In this document: positions 17,015 to 24,932 of the stretch, piece by piece
Layout of the letters: each line of letters begins with the position of its first letter
Numbering within the stretch: the first letter of the stretch is position 1
From: CAADGN01 sp035443945
GTDB taxonomy: Bacteria > Planctomycetota > Phycisphaerae > Phycisphaerales > UBA1924
Length of the DNA stretch: 64,000 bases
NCBI GenBank assembly: GCA_035443945.1
Contig: DAOMNQ010000007.1
Coordinates: forward strand, 9,377-73,376
Direction: 5' to 3'
Position numbers and translations under genes: made by a program
Notes under the pieces: generated by a model
The model's input: the letters and a program-made list of their open reading frames with translations, nothing else
What the model was told of the DNA's origin: nothing
Databases searched by the model: none

Positions 17015-18550
17015 GTGAACGGGAACGGCTTCGCGACGCTCGACTGGATCGCGCTGGGCGGGTACTTCGCGCTGCTGCTGGCGAGCGGGGTGTGGTTCGC
17101 GCGGCGCGGGCAGCGCACGACCGAGGACTACTTCCTCGGCGGGCGGCGCATGCCCGCGTGGGCGGTCGCGGTCTCGATCGTCGCGACGAGCCTCTCGGCG
17201 GCGTCGTTCATCGGCGTGCCGGAGTCGGGGTATCGGTCGGACCTCACCTACCTGACGACCAATCTGGGACTGGTGATCGCCGCGGTGATCATCGCGGTCT
17301 TCTTCATCCCCGCGTTCTACCGGCAGCGGGTGCAGACCGTCTACGAACTGCTCGGTCGGCGCTTCGGGCAGCCCGCCGTCGTCGCCACGAGCGCGGCCTA
17401 CCTGGTCGGCCGGGTCATGGCCAGCGGCGCCCGCGTCTACATCGGCGCGATCCCCGCCTCACTCGTCCTCTTCGGCGACGCCCAGCCGCACCACCTGCTC
17501 GGGGCGATCGGCGTCGTGTGCGCCGTCGGGGTCGCGTACACGTTCGTCGGCGGCGTGGCGAGCGTGATCTGGACCGACGCCGTTCAGATGATCGTCTTCA
17601 TCGGCGCGTGCGCGCTGGCCGTCGTGCTCATCCGCGCCGACATCCCGGCCTCGAACGCCGAGATCATCGCGGCCTGGAGCACGGGCGCGCCGGACGGGGG
17701 GTCGAAACTCCGGCTCTTCGACCTCTCCGCCGACCCCTCGAAGCAGTTCACGCTGCTCGCGTCGCTGATCGGCTTCACCCTGCTCGGGCTGGCTTCGTAC
17801 GGCGCGGACCAGGACCTCGTGCAGCGCATGCTGACGTGCAGGGACGCGAAGCGCGGCTCGTGGTCCGTCATCTCCGGCATCCTGCTCGGCATCCCGTCGG
17901 TCGCGCTCTTCCTGCTGGTGGGGCTGCTGCTGTGGGTGTACTACGCGAGGCCGGACCTCATGGGCGAGCACGCTCCCCCCGCCGCGCCGGACGACTCGCG
18001 GCAGGTGTTCCTGCGCTACATCATCGACCGGATGCCGGCGGGGGTGACGGGGGTGATGATGGCGGGTCTGTTCGCGGCGGCGCTGAGCAGCCTGAACTCG
18101 ACCATCAACGCGATGAGCGGGACGTTCATCAACGACATGTACCGGCGCATGGTCCGGGGGCGCGAGGAGCGGCATTACCTGAGGGCCGGTCGCGTCGGGG
18201 TGGTCGTGACCGGGCTGGTGCTGTGCGCGTTCGCGTCGTTCTGTGTCTTCTGGCAGAAGGCGCACGACGAATCGGGCGGGGGCGGGCTGCTGGGTTTCGC
18301 GCTGAGCGTGATGGTCTTTGCTTATGCCGGGCTGGCCGCGGTGTTCGTCACCGCACTCTTCACTCGCCGGGGGAGCAGCGCGAGCGTGATCGCTGCGCTG
18401 GCGACCGGGTTCGTGGTGGTCGCGCTGGTGCAGCCGAACGTGACTTCGCTGGTGGGGGTGTCGCTGGCGTTCCCGTGGCAACTGACGGTGGGGTTTGCGG
18501 CTGCGCTGCTTGTGTGTCTCTTGGGCGCCCCGAAGAAGACCGCACCCTGA
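17015..18550 (+). CDS. Sodium:solute symporter (SSS family)
   Basis: 511 residues, GTG start, about thirteen hydrophobic helices. SSS hallmarks: N-terminal WFARRGQRTTEDYFLGGRRMPAWAVAVSIVATSLSAASFIGVP, FLIG-type helices, ASYGADQDLVQRMLTCRDAKRG, and AGLFAAALSSLNSTINAMSG, which contributes the Na2-site Ser residues. It belongs with the sialic-acid/myo-inositol/sugar branch of the family. The gene ends 43 bases before anmK and just upstream of murQ on the same strand, so the likely cargo is a cell-wall sugar such as anhydro-MurNAc or a related amino sugar (inference from context). Confidence 0.9.
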   Translation: MNGNGFATLDWIALGGYFALLLASGVWFARRGQRTTEDYFLGGRRMPAWAVAVSIVATSLSAASFIGVPESGYRSDLTYLTTNLGLVIAAVIIAVFFIPAFYRQRVQTVYELLGRRFGQPAVVATSAAYLVGRVMASGARVYIGAIPASLVLFGDAQPHHLLGAIGVVCAVGVAYTFVGGVASVIWTDAVQMIVFIGACALAVVLIRADIPASNAEIIAAWSTGAPDGGSKLRLFDLSADPSKQFTLLASLIGFTLLGLASYGADQDLVQRMLTCRDAKRGSWSVISGILLGIPSVALFLLVGLLLWVYYARPDLMGEHAPPAAPDDSRQVFLRYIIDRMPAGVTGVMMAGLFAAALSSLNSTINAMSGTFINDMYRRMVRGREERHYLRAGRVGVVVTGLVLCAFASFCVFWQKAHDESGGGGLLGFALSVMVFAYAGLAAVFVTALFTRRGSSASVIAALATGFVVVALVQPNVTSLVGVSLAFPWQLTVGFAAALLVCLLGAPKKTAP

Positions 18551-18593
18551 CGGTCGCGGCTCGTGGGGGGACGGTCGTGTGTAGGCTGATGCC

Positions 18594-19685
18594 GTGACGC
18601 TGTGCCGTGCCATCGTTGGATGCATGACAGGCACCAGCCTGGACGGGCTGGACGCCGCGCTGGTGCGCGTCGAGGGTCGCGGGCTTGGCGTGCGGGTCGG
18701 CGTCGAGCGTACGGCCCGGAGACCGCTGGGCGAACTGGGGGTGCGGCTTCGGTCGCTGGCTTCGGGGTGCGCGCACCGCGCGAGCGAGATCGCCGCGATG
18801 GCGCGCGACCTGGCCCTGCTGCACGCGGAGGCGGTGCGCGAGGCCTCCGGCGGCGTGTCCATCAACCTTGTGGCCGCCCACGGGCAGACGGTCTTTCACG
18901 ATCCGCCCCTGAGTTGGCAACTGTTGAACGGGGCTGTGCTGGCGCACACGGTGCGTGCGCCCGTCGTGTTCGACCTTCGAGCGGCGGACCTGGCGTCGGG
19001 CGGGCAGGGCGCGCCGATCACGCCGATCGCCGATGCGATCCTGTTCGGCGACCCCGGCGAGCGGCGTTCGGTGGTGAACCTCGGCGGGTTCTGCAACGTG
19101 ACGCGCCTGCCGCGGGTCGAGTCGGTGTCGGATGCGCTCGGGGCGATCGAAGCCGCGGACGTCTGCGCGTGCAATCACCTGCTCGACGCTGCGGCCCGGC
19201 TGGCCCTCGGCGCCTCGTTTGACGCCGACGGCGCGGCCGCCTCGTGGGGCAGGCCCGTGCCCCGCGTCGTGGATGCGCTGGCCTCCCGCCTTGAAGCGCA
19301 GCGGACGAGCGGCCGCTCGCTCGGCACGGGAGACGAGTGCGCTGCGCTGATCGCGGAACTCCGCGCCGGCGCCGCGGCGGACGATCTCTGCCGGTCGGCC
19401 TGCGAGGCGCTCGCCGGCGTCATCGGCGAGACGGTCGGCGCGTGCGATCGCGTGCTGCTCGCGGGCGGGGGGGCGCGCAACCGCGCTCTCGTCGAGGCGA
19501 TCGCCTCGCGCCTGGGCGTGCCCGTCGAGACGACCGAGGCCTACGGTGTCGGCGTCGGCGACCGCGAGGCCGTCGCGATGGCGGTTCTCGGCGCGCTCTG
19601 CGACGACCGCGTTTCCATCACGCTGCCGCGCGTCACCGGCTGCGCTCGGCCGGCGCCGATTGCCGGCTGCTGGGTGAGGCCATGA
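18594..19685 (+). CDS. anmK: Anhydro-N-acetylmuramic acid kinase
   Basis: 363 residues, GTG start. AIVGCMTGTSLDGLDAALVRVEG is the phosphate-binding opening of AnmK. VAAHGQTVFHDP, FDLRAADLASGGQGAPITPIADAILF and VVNLGGFCNVT follow, and RVLLAGGGARNRALVEAI closes the ATP site. The enzyme opens 1,6-anhydro-MurNAc and phosphorylates it to MurNAc-6-phosphate during peptidoglycan recycling. Its stop overlaps the murQ start by four bases (ATGA, 19682-19685), so the two steps are coupled: AnmK makes the substrate of MurQ. Confidence 0.94.
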   Translation: MTLCRAIVGCMTGTSLDGLDAALVRVEGRGLGVRVGVERTARRPLGELGVRLRSLASGCAHRASEIAAMARDLALLHAEAVREASGGVSINLVAAHGQTVFHDPPLSWQLLNGAVLAHTVRAPVVFDLRAADLASGGQGAPITPIADAILFGDPGERRSVVNLGGFCNVTRLPRVESVSDALGAIEAADVCACNHLLDAAARLALGASFDADGAAASWGRPVPRVVDALASRLEAQRTSGRSLGTGDECAALIAELRAGAAADDLCRSACEALAGVIGETVGACDRVLLAGGGARNRALVEAIASRLGVPVETTEAYGVGVGDREAVAMAVLGALCDDRVSITLPRVTGCARPAPIAGCWVRP

Positions 19686-20602
19686 CCGCTCCCCCCCCCG
19701 ACCGCTCGCACCTGCTGACGGAGCAGCGCAACCCGCGCAGCGTGTCGCTCCACCGCATGAGCGTGGCGGAGTGCGTGCGGCTGATCAACGACGAGGACGC
19801 GCGGGTGATCGAGGCTCTGCGTGAGGCCGCCCCTGCACTCACGGCGTTGATCGAGGCGGCCGAGCCGGGGTTCGTCGCGGGGGGACGGCTGGTCTACGTC
19901 GGCGCGGGGACTTCGGGGCGGCTCGGCGTGCTGGACGCGACCGAGGCGCCGCCGACGTTCCAGGTCGAGCCTGGGCGCGTGGTGGGCATCATCGCGGGAG
20001 GGGCCGCCGCGCTGACGCGATCGAGCGAGTCGAAGGAGGACGAACGGAGCGGCGCGCACGCCGAACTCGACGCCCTGCGGCTCACCTCCCGCGACACGCT
20101 CGTCGGCATCGCGGCGGGAGGGACGACGCCGTTCGTGCTCGGCGCGCTCGAGTTCGCCGCATCACGGCCCGATCGCCCGGTGACCGCGCTCATCCTCTGC
20201 GCGGACGTGACGGTTCCTGACGGCGTGGACCATCTGATCGTGCTGCGCACCGGGCCGGAAGTGCTGACCGGCTCGACGCGCATGAAGGCCGGCACGGCCA
20301 CGAAACTCGCCCTGAACACCATCTCCACGACGCTGATGGTTCGGGCCGGGCGCGTCTACGAGAACCTGATGGTCGATCTGCGCGCGTCGAACGACAAACT
20401 CCGCGACCGGGCGGCGCGCATCGTCGCGACGCTCACGGGCCTTGGACGCGTCGAGTCGCTCTCGCTCCTGGACCGCGCCGGCGGCGCGGTGAAGACCGCC
20501 GTCGTGATGCACCGGCTCGGCGTCACGCGGGAATCGGCTGAGGAGCGGCTGCGTTCGTGCGGAGATCGGCTCGACCGGGCGCTCGGGGAAGTGTCCGGGT
20601 GA
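19682..20602 (+). CDS. murQ: N-acetylmuramic acid 6-phosphate etherase
   Basis: 306 residues. It contains HLLTEQRNPRSVSLHRMSV, the SIS-domain motif GRLVYVGAGTSGRLGVLDATEAPPTF, then GIAAGGTTPFVLGALEFA, TGSTRMKAGTATKLALNTIST and the C-terminal helix LDRAGGAVKTAVVM. All are typical of MurQ, which removes the lactyl ether from MurNAc-6-P to yield GlcNAc-6-P and D-lactate in the cytoplasm. It lies in an operon with the upstream kinase and symporter. No GlcNAc-6-P deacetylase (NagA) follows; the next gene is unrelated. Confidence 0.94.
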   Translation: MTAPPPDRSHLLTEQRNPRSVSLHRMSVAECVRLINDEDARVIEALREAAPALTALIEAAEPGFVAGGRLVYVGAGTSGRLGVLDATEAPPTFQVEPGRVVGIIAGGAAALTRSSESKEDERSGAHAELDALRLTSRDTLVGIAAGGTTPFVLGALEFAASRPDRPVTALILCADVTVPDGVDHLIVLRTGPEVLTGSTRMKAGTATKLALNTISTTLMVRAGRVYENLMVDLRASNDKLRDRAARIVATLTGLGRVESLSLLDRAGGAVKTAVVMHRLGVTRESAEERLRSCGDRLDRALGEVSG

Positions 20603-20706
20603 CGGACGGGTTCTGACTTCTCGAAGCCCCGGCCCGATTGCGCACTTCGCGTGCATCGCGTGCCTGCCTGCTGTCGGCTTCGACGCCGCGCCACTACACT
20701 CTGGCC

Positions 20707-21981
20707 GTGCCCGCCGCGAAGCGACCCTGGACGAGCGAGCAGGCCCGCGCCGCGGCCGAGGGCATCGTCCGCGCCCTGCGCGGCGCGGGGCACGAGGCGT
20801 ACCTGGCCGGCGGATGCGTGCGCGACGAACTCCTCGGCCTCGAACCCACCGACTACGACGTGGCCACCGACGCGCCCCCCGAGCGCATCCGCTCGCTCTT
20901 CCGGCGCACGAACGAGGTCGGGGTGAGTTTCGGCGTGGTCCTGGTGAAGGAGCGCAACGTCGCGGTCGAGGTCGCCACCTTCCGCGCCGACGGGCCGTAC
21001 TCCGACCGCCGCCGGCCCGACCACGTGGAGTTCGCCGACGCGGCGGCCGACGCGCGCCGGCGCGACTTCACCATCAACGCCCTCTTCCTCGACCCGTTCG
21101 CCGAGGGCGATGCGACGTGCGCGCGCGGCCGCGTCATCGACCTCGTCGGCGGCGTCGCGGATCTTCAGCGCAAGGTCATCCGTGCCGTGGGCGATCCCGA
21201 GCAGCGTCTCGCGGAGGACCATCTGCGGGCCTTGCGGGCCGTCCGATTCGCCGCGCGGCTCGGGTTTGAGATCGAGGCCGGCACGGCGGGGGCGATCCGC
21301 GAGCACGCGGGCGCGCTGGGCGGTGTGAGCCGTGCGCGCATCGGCGACGAGATTCGGAGCATGATGGATCGGCCCACGCGAGCCCGAGCCGTCCTTCTAC
21401 TCCAGTCTCTCTCGCTCGACGCTCCCGCTCTGGATGCCCCCCACTGCGACGCGGAACCCTCTGTGCTCGCCCGCCTCGGGCCGGAGGCGGGGCTGGCGGC
21501 CTGCCTCGGGGCGTGGGCGATCGACCGGGGGGAGATCGCGAGCGAGGCCCAACTGCCGGTCCTGCTGCGATCGCGCCGCAGGGCCCTCTGCCTGAGCAAC
21601 GAGGAGCGCGATGAACTCCGCGACGTGCTCGGAGGGGCGATCGGGCTGCCGGGACGATGGGGGGGGCTTGGGGTCGCGGCCCGGAAACGGCTGGCCGCCG
21701 CCCGTCACTTTGCCCAGACTCTCGCCCTGCTCGCGGCGTACAGACCCGGGGTGGGGGCCGAGGTGGCCAGATGTGTCCAGGAACTCACCGCGACGCCTTC
21801 GGGGCTTGCGCCCGAGCCGATCGTGAACGGGGACGACCTTGTCGCGGCCGGCATGACCCCGGGGCCGGCCTTCGCCACGCTGCTGTCGGCGGTCTACGAC
21901 GCCCAGTTGGAGGACAGAATCCGAACCCGGGGTGAGGGTTTGGCCCTCGCGAGGGAACTTGCGGCGGGGATGCGGGTCTAA
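20707..21981 (+). CDS. cca: CCA tRNA nucleotidyltransferase / poly(A) polymerase (class II)
   Basis: About 424 residues from a GTG at 20707. AYLAGGCVRDELLGLEPTDYDVATDAPPERI is the class II nucleotidyltransferase motif with Gly-Gly and the Asp-X-Asp catalytic pair. It is followed by VAVEVATFR with the third acidic residue, RRRDFTINALFLDP, and IRAVGDPEQRLAEDHLRALRAVRFAARLGF, the nucleotide-selecting helix. The C-terminal half is helical. From sequence alone a CCA-adding enzyme cannot be separated from poly(A) polymerase or split A-adding/CC-adding forms. The upstream TTG at 20638 would add 23 residues of poor quality. Confidence 0.88.
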   Translation: MPAAKRPWTSEQARAAAEGIVRALRGAGHEAYLAGGCVRDELLGLEPTDYDVATDAPPERIRSLFRRTNEVGVSFGVVLVKERNVAVEVATFRADGPYSDRRRPDHVEFADAAADARRRDFTINALFLDPFAEGDATCARGRVIDLVGGVADLQRKVIRAVGDPEQRLAEDHLRALRAVRFAARLGFEIEAGTAGAIREHAGALGGVSRARIGDEIRSMMDRPTRARAVLLLQSLSLDAPALDAPHCDAEPSVLARLGPEAGLAACLGAWAIDRGEIASEAQLPVLLRSRRRALCLSNEERDELRDVLGGAIGLPGRWGGLGVAARKRLAAARHFAQTLALLAAYRPGVGAEVARCVQELTATPSGLAPEPIVNGDDLVAAGMTPGPAFATLLSAVYDAQLEDRIRTRGEGLALARELAAGMRV

Positions 21982-22069
21982 TATCTGTACGGGGTCGCTA
22001 CTCAGGGGGTGTCCGAGCGGTGTGCAACGGGCCCGACTCCGAACGAACGGGCTGAAAGGGCAGGCAGAC

Positions 22070-23512
22070 ATGGGCAGTGCGCGCTCGCGTGGATGGGTCG
22101 TGTCGATGCTGAGCGTGGTGGTCGCGGCCACCGCGATCCTGTCGCCGCTTCCCGCGAGGGAGGCGAGGGCGGGGATGGGGATGCTGCAGGACGGGACCGC
22201 GCCTGCGCGGGCCAGGGACGTCCTGATCTTCAAGGACGGGCGGATCGTCGAAGGCCGCGTGCTCGAAGAGACCGCGACGGAGATCCGCTTCGAGGTGAAA
22301 GTCGGCACGATCGCCGCGCCGACGGTCTATCGCAAGGCGGACATTCTCGAGGTGCAGCGCGGCGCCGCGATGGACGTGTCCTCGACCCCCGCCCCGAACG
22401 TGCGCGACGAGCGTCGCGACGCCAGCCCGAGAGTGACGGGCGACCCCGGCGCGCCGGGCGTCTACGTGATGGAGATGACGGGGCGCATCGGTCGGGACAT
22501 CTCGGTCACGCCGATCCGCAACGTGCTCGAGGACGCCCGCCAGCACAAGCCCGACGTCCTCATCGTCGTCATCGACAACGCGTGGCAGTTCGGCGACGGG
22601 CGCGACGCGCCGGACGACGCCGCCTCGTTCGGCCAGATCTTCATCGCCGAGGACATCGAGCCGATCTTCACCCAGGAGATCCCGCAGAAGTGGGGGTACT
22701 CCCCTCGCGTCGTCATCTGGGTGAAGAAGGCCATGGGCGGCGCGTGCTTCATCCCGTTCAACTTCCCCGAGGTCTACTTCCACCCCGACGGCAAGATGGG
22801 CGGGATCGGCAACCTGATCTTCCAGTACGGGAGCACCGGCGACGAGATGGTCCGTGAGAAACTCTTCTCCGCCGGCATGGGGCACGCCCGCGGCATGGCG
22901 AACCACGGCGGGTACGACCCGCGCATCGTCACCGCCATGGCCCGGACCGACTACGTCCTCTCCTACCGCATGGTCGGGGGGCGGGCCGAACTGCTCGAAC
23001 GCCTCCCCGAAGGCCCGAACGAGTTCCTTCTGACGAACGACGGCACCAAGGACGAGTTCAAGGACACCATCCAGGCGCTCGCCCGCGGCGAGGGCAAGAA
23101 CACGCTCACGCTGAACGCGAAGGTGGCACGCGACCTCGGCGTCTCCAAGGGCACTGTGAGCAACCTCGACGAGTTGCTCTTCGAGTTGCAGTTGCACCGC
23201 CGGCACAACCTGATCGAGGGGCGGGCCAAGCAGATCTGGGAGCGCTGGGGCAAGGACATCACGGAGGGCGAGCGCGAGACCCGGCGTCTGATGCAGGAGT
23301 TCGGGCGCATCCAGGTCCAGGGCGACTACAACCAGCGAGCCGCCGCCCGCGCCCAGCAGATACGCACCCTTCAGCGCATCCAGCAGATTCTCAAGCGTTT
23401 CGAGGAAGTCGCGGAACTCGGGCTGATGGAACTCGACGGCGTCCCTTCGCCGCAGGAGATCGACGTCATCGTCGAGCAGATCAAGCAGGAACAGATGAAG
23501 GACAAGCGCTGA
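22070..23512 (+). CDS. Exported Clp-fold (SppA/NfeD-like) protein lacking the catalytic Ser
   Basis: 480 residues. The N terminus is a signal peptide (WVVSMLSVVVAATAILSPLPAREARA). An Sm/SH3-like strand pair, VLIFKDGRIVEGRVLEETATEIRFEVK, follows. A crotonase/Clp-like domain comes next: VYVMEMTGRIG, LIVVIDNAW, then VVIWVKKAMGGACFIPFNFPEVYFHPDGKMGG. Aligned with the downstream paralog, the nucleophile Ser is Gly223. The C-terminal half (about 330-480) is helical and charged. It is therefore probably a non-catalytic periplasmic scaffold or binding partner of the active-looking paralog 36 bases downstream. Confidence 0.72.
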   Translation: MGSARSRGWVVSMLSVVVAATAILSPLPAREARAGMGMLQDGTAPARARDVLIFKDGRIVEGRVLEETATEIRFEVKVGTIAAPTVYRKADILEVQRGAAMDVSSTPAPNVRDERRDASPRVTGDPGAPGVYVMEMTGRIGRDISVTPIRNVLEDARQHKPDVLIVVIDNAWQFGDGRDAPDDAASFGQIFIAEDIEPIFTQEIPQKWGYSPRVVIWVKKAMGGACFIPFNFPEVYFHPDGKMGGIGNLIFQYGSTGDEMVREKLFSAGMGHARGMANHGGYDPRIVTAMARTDYVLSYRMVGGRAELLERLPEGPNEFLLTNDGTKDEFKDTIQALARGEGKNTLTLNAKVARDLGVSKGTVSNLDELLFELQLHRRHNLIEGRAKQIWERWGKDITEGERETRRLMQEFGRIQVQGDYNQRAAARAQQIRTLQRIQQILKRFEEVAELGLMELDGVPSPQEIDVIVEQIKQEQMKDKR

Positions 23513-23548
23513 CCCCGCGCCGGGTCGGCCCTTGAGAAGAGGAACACC

Positions 23549-24817
23549 ATGCATCGCATCCGCACGTCGTTCGTGGCCAGGCTCGCCGCCGTCGCTCTGC
23601 TCGCGGGGGCGTGGCTGGGCTTCGGGCCGCTCCAGGCCGCCGACGCCGCCGACCGCGTCGTCCTCAAGGACGGGCGCGTGGTCGAGGGCGAGATCATCCG
23701 CGAGGCCGCCGGCGCGGTCTGGATCAGGGTCACGGTCGCGGGGATCGAGCGGACCGAGTTCTTCGGCCCCGCCGACATCTCGAGCGTGGAGCGGTCGCCC
23801 GACGCTCCTGCTGTCGCCTCGACCGACCCGGTGCGCGTGCCGGACGGCTCGGCGAAGTCCAGCCCGCGCACGCCGGGCGTGAAGCGGGCAGCCGTGCTCA
23901 CCCTCGAGGGCATGGTCGGCACCCAGTTCTCCCACAAGCCGCTGAAGGAAGCGATCCCCATGCTCGAGGAGGAGGGGGTCGATGTCGTGGTCTTCAAGAT
24001 CAACTCGGGCGGCGGCCTGCTGTACGAGTTGTCGTTCCTGCAGGACGTGATCCACGACGAGTACAAGCCCAAGTTCCACGTCGTGGCGTGGATCGAGTCG
24101 GCGATCTCGGCGGCGGCGATGACGTCGCACGTGATCGAGGAAATCTACTTCATGCCGCAGGGCAACTACGGCGCGTGCACGGGGTACTCCGGCGCGCTGG
24201 TGGCGATGAAGGACCGCGGACTTGAGGAAGTGCTGTACATGATGGAGAAGGTCTCCGCCAAGGGGCAGCACCACCCCGCGATCATGCGCTCGATGCAGAT
24301 CGACGACCCGCTCTCGTGCACGATCAAGCCCAACGGGGACGTGGAGTGGTACAACACCGAGGAGGGCGACTTCCTGGTGAACCCGAAGGGCCGCATCCTG
24401 ACCTTCGATGCGGGACAGGCCGTCCGGTTCAAGTTCGCCAAGGGGCAGGCCGCGACGATCGAGGAACTCGGGAAGCAACTGGGGTACGCGGAACTCGAGT
24501 GGGTGGGCGAGACCGTGCCCGGCGTGCCGTTCCCTGTCTCCAAGGCCGAGAAGCACCAGCGCGACTGGCGCAAGAGCATGGGCGAGGCGGAGACGAATCT
24601 GCAGGCGAACTTCGCCAAGTACCAGATCTCGATCGCCAACGCACGGGCGGCGCAGGACGACCGAGAGCGCGGGGCTTTCGTGGGCAAGGCCTCACGCGAA
24701 CTGGCGATCATGGAGGCGGCGTTCAAGAAGCACCCGATCCTGGGGTTGTTCACGGGGATCGACGAGCAGTGGTTCGCGGACCAGAAGGAACTGTTGCGCC
24801 AGTTGCGACGCCGCTGA
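23549..24817 (+). CDS. Exported Clp-fold serine-protease-like (SppA/NfeD-like) protein
   Basis: 422 residues. There is a signal peptide to about residue 31 (LAAVALLAGAWLGFGPLQAADA), then the same small domain as its neighbour (VVLKDGRVVEGEIIREAAGAVWI). The Clp/SppA core follows: AAVLTLEGMVGTQFSHKPLKEAI, VVFKINSGGGLLYELSF, VVAWIESAISAAAMTSHVIEEIYFMPQGNYGACTG. Ser187 in ISAAAM sits where ClpP/SppA/NfeD nucleophiles occur, and INSGGG is the oxyanion loop. The C-terminal part contains helices like those of its paralog. It may be a membrane-protein or signal-peptide-type protease acting in the periplasm. It closes a two-gene unit and is followed by a strong terminator. Confidence 0.75.
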   Translation: MHRIRTSFVARLAAVALLAGAWLGFGPLQAADAADRVVLKDGRVVEGEIIREAAGAVWIRVTVAGIERTEFFGPADISSVERSPDAPAVASTDPVRVPDGSAKSSPRTPGVKRAAVLTLEGMVGTQFSHKPLKEAIPMLEEEGVDVVVFKINSGGGLLYELSFLQDVIHDEYKPKFHVVAWIESAISAAAMTSHVIEEIYFMPQGNYGACTGYSGALVAMKDRGLEEVLYMMEKVSAKGQHHPAIMRSMQIDDPLSCTIKPNGDVEWYNTEEGDFLVNPKGRILTFDAGQAVRFKFAKGQAATIEELGKQLGYAELEWVGETVPGVPFPVSKAEKHQRDWRKSMGEAETNLQANFAKYQISIANARAAQDDRERGAFVGKASRELAIMEAAFKKHPILGLFTGIDEQWFADQKELLRQLRRR

Positions 24818-24848
24818 CGCAACCGACACTCGGAACCAGACGAGGGGG

Positions 24849-24880
24849 AGGCCCCGGACGCAGGTCCGGGGCCTTTCTTG
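24849..24880 (+). terminator. Intrinsic terminator after Clp-fold gene pair
   Basis: AGGCCCCGGAC, GCAG, GTCCGGGGCCT gives a perfect 11-bp stem, followed by TTCTTGT. It lies 31 bases after the stop at 24817 and before the M3 peptidase ATG. Confidence 0.85.
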
Positions 24881-24932
24881 TGCGCCCCGCTATGATGCCG
24901 CCCCACCACGACCGACACGGAGGTAGAGGACG

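Noticed and set aside
22003..22050. A tRNA-Ser/Leu-like 5' half: GGGGGTGTCCGAGCGG with a possible D-arm and GCCCG...CGGGC pairing
   Set aside because: The anticodon loop would be about 12 bases instead of 7, and no variable arm, T-arm or matching 3' acceptor follows before the ATG at 22070. It is at most a fragment.
21998..24556. Long minus-strand frame opposite the two Clp-fold genes
   Set aside because: Its translation has no recognisable motifs, and both plus-strand genes have signal peptides, paralogy and a terminator.
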